Shown here piece after piece: positions 55,257 through 64,000 of a stretch of DNA of 64,000 nucleotides. This DNA comes from Phyto melanocephala. Lineage: Eukaryota; Arthropoda; Insecta; Diptera; Rhinophoridae. Positions within the stretch are counted from its first letter, which is position 1. Each line of letters opens with the position of its first letter. Location of the stretch: the NCBI GenBank assembly GCA_941918925.1, contig OW799233.1, forward strand, positions 131,030,833 through 131,094,832, written 5' to 3'. The position numbers were made by a program, and so were the translations under genes. The notes under the pieces were generated by a model. The model searched no databases. It worked only from the letters and a program-made list of their open reading frames with translations, and had not been told where the DNA came from.

Positions 55257-55643
55257 ACCCAGCAAACAAATGTTGCACTAACTCAGTGTGAATAACATTT
55301 TTCATTACTTCTAGTTCATTAGTGCAAAAACAGACATGAATACTGCCTCCTCCAAATACAAAATAGTTAGCCATTGTTGATGGACTTCAAAATACATGCA
55401 AATACATGCGAAAAATCGGAAACAATTTACATAAACAAACATTATAAACTCATGAAACATGGCATTCTTTTCATCTACCATGCATGCGTTCTATGCACTT
55501 ATTAGAATGAAGTAAATTTTGTTAAAATATTCATATAAACAATGACACGTTAATGTAAAAATCATGCTTGATTCACCTAAATTAAACCACTTCATCAAAC
55601 TCATGCATTCACTATTTAATTTTTATGTCTTTTTTTGCTGGGT
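55257..55643. repeat. MITE with ACCCAGCAAA ends, second copy
   Basis: ACCCAGCAAACAAATG at the left, TTTTTTTGCTGGGT at the right. The interior is the inverted relative of 34344-34746 (TCTATGCACTTATTAGAATG against CATTCTAATAAGTGCATGGA). Confidence 0.7.
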
Positions 55644-58600
55644 TGTACCAAAAAAAATTCGTTGTAGCAAAATTCAGTCGCAATAAATAAATAAACTTAA
55701 TATATATTTAAATAAATTTATTTTTGCGAGCATTTGAGTTTCTTCTTAGACGACGGCATCTTAAAACATAAAATTGTTGCGTGCAGGCCACGTTACAGCT
55801 GTCAATTAGAGTGACTTTTACAAGCAATATGTGTGATCAACTTGAAAGCGAAAACTTGTAGGTGTGGCAGCAGGGTAATCTCGAATGCGACAGACATATG
55901 TATGTACATATAATCGTGTAATTTTTACCTGCTTCCGAAAAACTACAACACCTTATTCAGTGGTCGTTGCACTATTAATTATTAATTTGTTTTGCACCGA
56001 CAAAATTAATGGAAAATTTGCCGAGTTACAACTAACGATTGCAGTATGAACTCCTAAGGCTGTAACAAAAAGCTGTCTATGTCTGATTTAGTTTTTCTTT
56101 TGGATGAAATAACTTCTGAATTTTAGTTGACATAAAATTTATTATTTTTCTCCTCGGACCCCTATTTAAGGAATAAATATCGCATTGCTATCCTCACAAT
56201 GAATTAGAAGCATTTGGAAATTCGATTAAGGGTACTTTTTTCTATTAAGACTTAAACTGATTTTGCTTTTAGCCAAATAAATATATATTTTTTATTTTTT
56301 TAAGTAAATAGTGTTGTTTTACATTTTTTTTATTGCCTGTATTCAGGCTGCATTATATATCATTTGTTGTTGGATTTGTTTTCCAACATTTTTCATCTTG
56401 ACATGATTAATTTGCCTAAAATTAAATTCTATAAATTAAAAATCGAAAAAAAAAATAAAAGTTTCCATCGATCCAAATTTAAACTTAAACCCTATTTAGT
56501 AAGCCAGAATCTAAAAGGTCACATTACCATGTAAAAATTATTACAAACAGGGAGTAACTAAAGTGAAATTTTTTTTTTATATAAAAATAACTTCTTTACT
56601 TAAGCTCCTAATTAATGAGCCTTGAAAAAATTATAATCACAAATTGCTTTAATTTGAATATATTTATAAGATTTTGTAATATAAAATGTCAAACTTTTTA
56701 CATCACAAAAGATGTTTGTATTGACGAACAAATGTTTTCACATCCTTTTTACAAAAGAGTGAAACTTGGAATTTAAAATTTTTATTAAAAACATTTCATG
56801 ATCTTCTTAACGATTTATACATATAAAAGAATTCAATTTACGATGTCCTAGTATGTATTGACGACATCTAGAAATTGTTTATCTTTTTTTTTAATTTTTT
56901 TAATAAATAATTTTTATTTTTATTGCACCTTATTGACAAATTGTATTCCATTATTATTTGGTTTTGTATCCTTAATATTATTTATTTAATTTTTAATACA
57001 ATTTTTTTTTATAAAATATTTTGTGCTTTTAGTTGGCGTTTTTTAAATTATTTTTTTTTTACAAATTTACTTTGTGTTATTAAATATTTTTTTTTTTAAT
57101 TTAATTATTTTTATTTGCAATATTTTTATTTTAATTTAAGAAACCGTTACACGTTTTTATTGTGTTGTAAGACACGATTTGTTTTTTTTATTTTGTTTTG
57201 TATCTAAAGGAACAACTTGCAACGACGAATTTAAGACAGCAACTAATTTAAAATATCAGATCAATTCAGAAAAACTATCGTTCAAAAACTTTATTGATGG
57301 ATGAGTTTCGTTGAAAAACAGCAAAAAAATAAAATAACATATTAAGGCGACAACCACAAAGTAAAAAAAAAAATAAAATACATGTACTTAAGTTCACACA
57401 TATAAACAAAAATGTAACAATATAACAAGTATGTATGTACTTAATTACAAATACAAATAACTACAAGACAATAAGAAGAATATCGCCCTTAAACACACAG
57501 CAACAAGCACATACATATACATATGTATACATAAACTATTAAGTAAGTGGTGGAATCAGCTCAAATATTGAACTACAATATAAAAAATACCTCCTCCCTC
57601 CCTTAATGTTTATCATTCATTCTCACATACACATATTGGACATCCCATCCACATTCACTAAGAAAGTGTCATACAAATCAGTTTTTAGTTAAATGTTGTT
57701 TATTTTTTACAACCCCTTGTCCCAATGTGTTCTACCCACACATTCAAAGTTTTTTCTTTTTTTTTTGTTATTCAATATCACACATTATTGGACGACATCA
57801 GATACCGGCCGTCAAAGTATGGGTAAGACAAAGCAAAAAGTGGTAAAAAATTAATGAAAACGTTAAGAAGTTTGTTTAAGCAGACTGACGAATAGACAGA
57901 CTTTCAAACAGACGGAATTGTAACTAACTCAAACATCTGAGGAGACATAAGCCATAAGCCACTCACCACTACCGATCGTCTTCTTTACCGGCCGACAACA
58001 CTAATAAAACCAACACATTAAAACTTCTGTAAATTATTCAGTCAGCGTGAAAAGTGCAATGAAGCACATGCTTCCTTTTTTCATAATCACTGAGATGGGG
58101 TAAGAAAGTAAACTTCCGATTTTGACATAACAAAAGCTTCTACGCTAATTTATGTCAGGATTTATGTGTCTATGAACTATGTATTTGAAACTATTCTGTG
58201 TCTATAAGAAGTTGTCTGGCCTGGACATAGACAAAAATGTCTAACACCTAAACCTAAGCAAGCGGTTTTTAACTTTCCAAGCCCATACATGAAGTTTGCC
58301 AAACTGTCGTTTTTTTTTAGCTTTTTAAGGTCAATCTTAGTTTATCATCACCATTTATGTTACTATTTAGTAAGTGTACTAAAACAAAATGGCTGCACAT
58401 TATTGTTCAATACACAACGTTTACATTTTTAATTGGATTATTACTTCTCTCTAAGCAAATCTAATTTTAAATAAAGCCATAAAATGGTAAGAATAAGTTA
58501 TATCGCCACGTCTATCCATATCCATAATCTTACTTACTATATTTTTAACTATAAATAGCAAGGGCATGGCGTAGAAAGGCACTATCTGGGGGAAAATGGG

Positions 58601-59247
58601 TGTTAAGACTGGATCATATCTAGCCCAGCACATACAATTTTTAAAAATTTTGCTGTATGTACACTTTTCGTAAAGAAATGTGTAGATTGAGACAAATCAG
58701 TAAAAATCGGCAAATTTATAGGAAAAAAAACTTGAATTGTTTTTGTTCAAGTTTCTTAATTCCAACTATCTATTAGTCTCCTTTTATCTAAATACCGGTA
58801 AATGTGTAAGAAAATTAACTAAACAAGTGATTTTCCGCAATAAAATAGACCCTTTTGCTTTTCCTGTCATTAAGAATAATGTTTTTAAGTAGTATAGCGC
58901 CAAATAAAATTCCCCTTCCCCACTGTGAAGACAGCAAACGGTATTACGGCAGGTAAAGCTTTTAAATTTGACAAACCCATCTCTACGATGATTAGCATTC
59001 TGCTGAACTGCTTTACAAATTATTTTCTTTATACTACGAATTAGTTTTTTCCATCTTTATAACAACTTCCGTAAATAGTAATGATATTTAAACCCGATAA
59101 CTACGTCTCTCATCTGAATACGCATTCTCCTAAGTATAAGCTATCTGCCAGTTCTTTTAAAACTATTCGAAACATTATTACTTGAAAATTATGTACCTTG
59201 TGCTGATGTGAATTTCATTATTCCCAACTATGGCGTAACTATTTCTA
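55644..59247. other. Long AT-rich stretch without a recognised gene
   Basis: Poly-T and poly-A runs are frequent (56570-57120). No splice-linked coding block or known repeat was recognised. Distal regulatory DNA of glass is possible but not visible. Confidence 0.4.
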
Positions 59248-59609
59248 AAGGATGATCCAACCAAAACGCACAATTTTAATTCTAAGTCACACCTCAACGT
59301 CAAATTTTTTGCCCAACTTAACTTGGCATTCCTTTGTTTCAGTGTTTAAGAAATTTAACCATGGTGAGGTACATAATTAAGCAGCGCGTTAAGACTGTTT
59401 AATCCTTTTACGAAAATGGGCATTTAAATCAAAATGTATTTCATGCACTTCGTGAGTTATTGACCAAATGTGTACACAATCGAGATAATTTTAGAAATGG
59501 TTGAATTTGTTAACACTAAAAAAAAAAAATGACAAATCAAGCTGGGCAAAAATTTGATGTTAAGTTGTGACTTATAATTAACATCGTATTTTATGGTTAA
59601 ACCACCCTT
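59248..59609 (+). mobile_element. Internally deleted mariner element with long TIRs
   Basis: TA flanks both ends. The arms pair over about 80-90 bp: AAGGATGATCCAACCAAAAC at the left and GGTTAAACCACCCTT at the right, with TAAGTCAC and TTTGCCCAACTT modules in both. Between them ATG at 59361 opens MVRYIIKQRVKTV, a stop, SFYENGHLNQNVFHALREL, the N-terminal helix-turn-helix of a mariner-type transposase. The catalytic part is deleted. Confidence 0.75.
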
Positions 59610-60391
59610 TATAAGGTGATTCCATTGCGGAGAGAATTTTTCGAAATTTTTTTTAATAAAGGTGGGCAATTTTAAGAATATATGAAATTTGAACACAAAG
59701 AAAGGAGCCAACTTACTAGGGCTACTTAATTGTACGTGCCTTGTTTCCCACCATCAATATGGTTTTAAATAAATACACAAAACTATTGAAAAACAATATG
59801 TGTATAGAAATACAAACCTTATTCGTACAGCCTTAAGAACAATAATTTGATAAATAAACAACGTTACTTCCCGAGTTAAATTTTTTTAAATTGACATTGA
59901 TGGTGTGCCAAGGAGAAGTATTCTGAGCCTATTCCCACACTTTCTTTTACAGCAGATATGTTCACGAGTGACTCATATATATACTATTGTGGATGATACA
60001 GCATTTAAGACTGTTCGTAAAAACCCAATAACTTCATTCAAGCAACTGCTGTCTAACATACACATGCAAATGAGTTGGAGAAATGGGTGGCAGGTGAAAG
60101 ATAAAAGTAAAGTTATGGTATAAATGTATTCAGTTTTCTTTAAATCTTTATACCAATTCTATCTTTTTCCCCCATAAAGGGTTAATCATCATTGACAACA
60201 TTGTTGTAGGTACATATGTATATAGTTTGTAGTGGTCAATGTTTAAACATTCTCTTCCTAGTGCCCAGTGAGCCCCGTTTTGTTATTCTTTTGTGCAACA
60301 TAATTCTCAATCCTGTGTACAATAGTTCAAAACGTTTGTAGTCCGTCTACTACTGTAGACACAAACAATGATAACTGGACTCATTTTATTT

Positions 60392-61127
60392 ATTATACCC
60401 TTCACCTGTGGTGCACAAGGGTATATATAGCTTTGTCATTCCGTTTGTAATTTCTACAATTTTCATTTCCGACCCCATAAAGTATATATTTTCTGAAAGC
60501 TTATGAATAGAGGAGTCGATTAAGCCCTGACCGTCTGTCCGTCTGCCCGTCTGTCCGTGTGTTGGTTGAAATCAACTTTTAGAAGCAACTATATGTTCCT
60601 CAGATCTGTATATGGTATCAATCTCTTGGAAATATCCAGGAATGAATCGCTATTGAAATTCAGCACAATCGCCCCATAACTTTCTGAGATATGAGCAAAA
60701 AACCACGACCACCTCGTTGTTTTACGCAATTACAACAACAACATACATACATACATACATACATACATACATACATACATACATACATACATGCAAAAAA
60801 CATGCCAAAAAAAAAAAATTACAAAAAAAAAATATATTAAAAATAAAAAAAAATAATAAAAAAAATTAAAAAAAAAAAATTTTAAAAAAATTTAAAAAAA
60901 AATTTAAAAAAAAATAATAAAATATAAATAATATCTTAAATAAAATAAGATAAAATTTTTTTGGCTCAGCTGGGATTCGATGCCACATTTAGTCTAACCA
61001 GTATATACATATGTACGTATTTTATATGAGATGAATGGTGATACAAACAATTGTTATTGCATGACTACACGTTGTGAAGGGTATATAAGATTCGGCACGG
61101 CCGAATATAGCACTCTTACTTGTTTTA
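60392..61127 (+). repeat. TATACCC-type dispersed repeat, longest copy
   Basis: Same order of modules as at 44974, with a CATA microsatellite (60741-60793) and an A-rich block. TGGCTCAGCTGGGATTCGAT (60961-60980) lies in opposite orientation to that of the copies at 13868 and 63271. It ends with the hairpin TTCGGC-ACG-GCCGAA and TATAGCACTCTTACTTG. The 300 bases before it (59610-60391) show no gene. Confidence 0.8.
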
Positions 61128-61344
61128 TTTTTAATTTCTCTTTTTTTTTACGCCAAGTACATACCAACCGACTTTAAATATGGTGACAATCTCTTAACTA
61201 CCAACATATGTATGTATGAATGTACGTAGCAAAACAAACACTCACACAAAAATTGACTTCTTCTTAACCAATGAATGTCGTCTACCATTTCAATTCCGTT
61301 CGATATATCCATAAATGTGTTTGTGTGCAATGCATGTAAGTAGG

Positions 61345-62108
61345 TACCCTGTAGGAAATGTCACTAGTGAATCAGTATTGATTCACTATTGACACTGTCA
61401 CCAGTACTACTGACTTATTATACCCCGACAATGCTTTTTTACTATAGACATTTACCATGTGCGTGTCATTGGAAATCTACTACTGACACTGGTACTACTG
61501 AGTAGGTAGTTCTTTTGGGACCAGATGTAGACATTGTCACCATAGATTCACTAGTTCATTTTAGTAATTCTAGTCTACACTTTTGGTACTTTCATGGTGT
61601 AAATATCAGCAGTGAATCTGTACTGACCCACAGTTGACACAGTCACCAGTACTTGTGACTTATTATACCCCCGACAATGCTTTTTACTATAGACATTTAA
61701 CATGTACGTGTCATTGGAAATCTACTACTGACACTGGTACTACTGAGTAGGTAGTTCTTTAAGGACCATATGTAGACATTATCACCAGAGATTCAATAGT
61801 GCATTTAAGTAATTCTAGTCTACACTTTTGATACTTTTCTGAAATAGACGTCGTTAATGAAACTTTTGTTAAAATATGATGTTTTATTAAAAAAAATTAA
61901 GGAATTCATTAAATATCAAATATTAAAAGCAAATAAGGTACATTTCATTTAATTAGAATTCTTATTTATTGTGTATACATTTTTTTTCTCATCAAAAAAT
62001 GAAAAAAAAATGTAGACACTTTGTTGACAATGTCGCCAAGAAGTCACCACAATAGTCGACAAAACTGGTGACTTGGAGACACTTGCCCCCAGGTTTCCTT
62101 CAGGGTAC
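61345..62108. mobile_element. TIR element with an internal 244-bp tandem duplication
   Basis: The left end GTACCCTGTAGGAAATG and right end TTTCCTTCAGGGTAC are inverted copies with one mismatch. Between about 61355 and 61848 a unit of about 244 bp occurs twice in tandem (TTATTATACCCC.GACAATG, GACACTGGTACTACTGAGTA, TTCTAGTCTACACTTTTG in both). The subterminal parts are rich in GTCACC/GGTGAC. No transposase; superfamily unknown. Confidence 0.65.
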
Positions 62109-63270
62109 AATGTACATATTTGGATAAATGATGGTTGGATGAATGAGTCGCTTTGTTTGTTTTTAGAATTTTTGTGTTTGCTTCTGTTGTTGTTTTTTCT
62201 TTGAGCTTCTTTGTCTTTAGTTGCTTCCATTTCCATTTATAGTTTCACTTCACCATCATGATGTGCTCGTTTCTTACGTATTTCGTTCATTTTGCGATGG
62301 AATATGTTAAAAGCCAATGTGCTATTTTTACAATCCTAGCGAGTGAACGTTTTGCGTGTAATTTGTTTTTGTTACAATAACAAGACACGTGTAAAATTTT
62401 CTTAAAGCGATCGTTTGGATTCTAAAAACAGCATATAAATATTTCTTGAGCTACGTTCACATTTGGTTAATATTTGCAGTAATAAGTTCGACTTCTATTT
62501 ATGGTAAATAATTATTTAATGTTATAGGATTTTTCTTGCACAAAGTATGTATTGTCAAAACATATAACAATCAATTTATGTTGCCGTTTGATTAAATCAA
62601 AAAAATTTTACATTAAATAAACACTTATTAATTTAGGGATAAATTAACACATTTTTTTTTTGTTTACGACTACATATTTCTTCAATTATTTGCCTAATTT
62701 GAACATGCCTTTAGAGCAGTCGATGTTCATTCGATTGTAATCAGCCACAAAAATTGTATATCTTTGTTGTTGTTTTTCTTCTCTTCATTGGTGCATGAGT
62801 GTGTGTTTTGTCATTCGATATTGTATTTGTGGTGGAATTGGTTAAAATTATGAAATATTTATAAAAAAAATAAAACTATCTACATACACATATATACATA
62901 TATATTAAATATTTAGTACAAGCATAAACATAGTAATTTTCTAATAAAGTTTTTTTTTAATATTTGAAAAATGCATGTACACCACCTAACAAGCAAAAAA
63001 AAAATTTCGCCTTAACCCTTCTCATACTTAGTGTTTTGCAAGGCATTCTCGATTTTTTTTGGCGAGTGTAAAGGCCGCCTTTTTGAATTTTTCGTTTCAT
63101 CTTTCCCATTTACGCTTGGATCTTGAAGTAAAATATGGCAACGTTTTAGTCTTGAGGAGACGAATGCCACACACCGTTCTAGTATTTTCCAATTAGATTT
63201 CAGTTCCTATCACCCTAAAGTGTCAGTAAAGCTATCCCTGCATTTGGCAAAAAAAATATATTTTTGTTTT
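62109..63270. other. AT-rich stretch without a recognised gene
   Basis: No supported gene or known repeat. Short CA-rich open frames on the minus strand near 62100-62236 look like composition effects. Confidence 0.4.
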
Positions 63271-63705
63271 TATACCCTTCACACAGTGAAAAAAAGGGTA
63301 TACATATATAGGTTTGTCATTCCGTGTGAAATTTCTACAATTTTCATTTCCGACCCCATAAAGTATATATTTTCTGAAAGCTTATGAATAGGGGAGTCGA
63401 TTAAGCTCTGTCAGTCTGTCCGTCTGACCGTCTGTCCGTGTGTATGTTGAAATCAACTTTTTGAAGCCCCCCGAAATCGCTTGGACCCGGGTGAGGTATT
63501 AAAATATCAGAAATATTCGGGAGTAGATCGGTATTGAAAATCAGAAACATCGGTACATAAACAACTGAGATATGAGCAAAAACCCACGACCACCTCGATT
63601 TTTTTTTCACAAAAACAACATTACAACAACAACATACATACATACAAACGTGTATATTGGTTAGAGTAAACGTGGCATCGAATCCCAGCTCAGCCAAAGA
63701 AAATT
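63271..63705 (+). repeat. TATACCC-type dispersed repeat, second subfamily
   Basis: Starts TATACCCTTCACACAGTG and shares the later modules (TGAAGCCCCCCGAAATCGCT, GAGGTATTAAAATATCAGAA) with 13868-14291 and 48684-49075. It ends in CGTGGCATCGAATCCCAGCT. Confidence 0.8.
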
Positions 63706-63757
63706 TTTGTTTATATTTTTTATATTTTTTTTTTTTTATTTTTTATTTAATATATTA

Positions 63758-64000
63758 CAGTGGACGTCCAATAATACGAATTATATAATGTCAGGCCTAT
63801 TCGTAATATTGGAAAATTCGTTATATTGGACAACAGTTTTTCCTCTTTTTATGTTAAATAAAACGCATGCAGATAGTTTAACTTAAATTAGTTTTTTATT
63901 TAAAACAAAAAAACAAGAAAAAACTTAAAAGATAAATAAATTCAAGTCAAGACAGTAGGATTTAAATCATACATTTGTACATATGTATGTAAATATGTAG
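63758..64000 (+). mobile_element. Start of a pogo/Tigger-like element, cut by the window end
   Basis: Begins CAGTGGACGTCCAATAATAC directly after TA, then repeats of TTCG.TA.ATTGGA. A CAGT start next to TA, with such sub-terminal repeats, is typical of pogo-type elements. The right end is outside the window, so length and coding content are unknown. Confidence 0.5.

Noticed and set aside
61949..62236. 95-codon minus-strand frame
   Set aside because: It overlaps the right end of the TIR element and is Lys/Asn-rich by composition; no domain.

Overview
The window is nuclear DNA from a higher fly, most likely a calyptrate (blow fly, house fly or stable fly group). It is strongly AT-rich, has short GT-AG introns plus long transposon-filled ones, and is packed with small DNA transposons. 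Four host genes lie in an order I recognise from Drosophila: hemingway (hmw), WRNexo, Nup43 and glass (from memory CG7669, CG7670, CG7671 and CG7672). The species itself is inferred, not read from a marker.

Layout. 1-2.6 kb: no clear gene, one faint LINE relic and a possible exon end at the left edge. 2.6-5.7 kb (minus): an intron-free coding block for a Patj-like scaffold with four PDZ domains and no L27 domain; the same frame runs upstream to another ATG with one TGA-C between. 8.2-13.2 kb: a complete, very young LTR retrotransposon with 1,494-bp LTRs in which I saw no difference, a 28-bp minisatellite in each LTR, a tRNA-Lys-type primer site and only Gag plus protease. 14.3 kb: tRNA-Pro(TGG). 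15.8-23.9 kb (plus): hmw, four coding exons. 24.1-26.5 kb (minus): WRNexo, six exons, tail to tail with hmw. 28.4-29.6 kb (plus): Nup43, two exons. 31.1-35.0 kb: two related TIR elements, one carrying a three-level nest of insertions. 36.8-50.7 kb (minus): the whole glass gene, five coding exons, with a 113-codon open frame after its TGA-C stop. 50.7-64 kb: no gene seen; MITEs, mariner relics, a dispersed TATACCC-type repeat and a pogo-like end.

How the genes relate. hmw (CFAP97 domain) serves cilia and sperm flagella, WRNexo is a DEDDy 3'-5' exonuclease of genome maintenance, Nup43 is a WD40 subunit of the Nup107 pore complex, and Glass is the zinc-finger regulator of photoreceptor fate. They are neighbours by conserved synteny, not an operon-like pathway.

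Most notable non-gene signals: (1) three copies of a hammerhead-ribozyme-like fold with covarying stem II, two of them inside inverted-repeat elements; (2) TGA-C followed by long in-frame coding-like sequence at both the glass 3' end and the Patj-like 5' end; (3) the Gag-protease-only LTR element; (4) the element-in-element-in-element nest at 33.5-35.0 kb with 3-bp target duplications on the outer element. All boundaries were read by eye; domain calls rest on motif recognition, not on searches.
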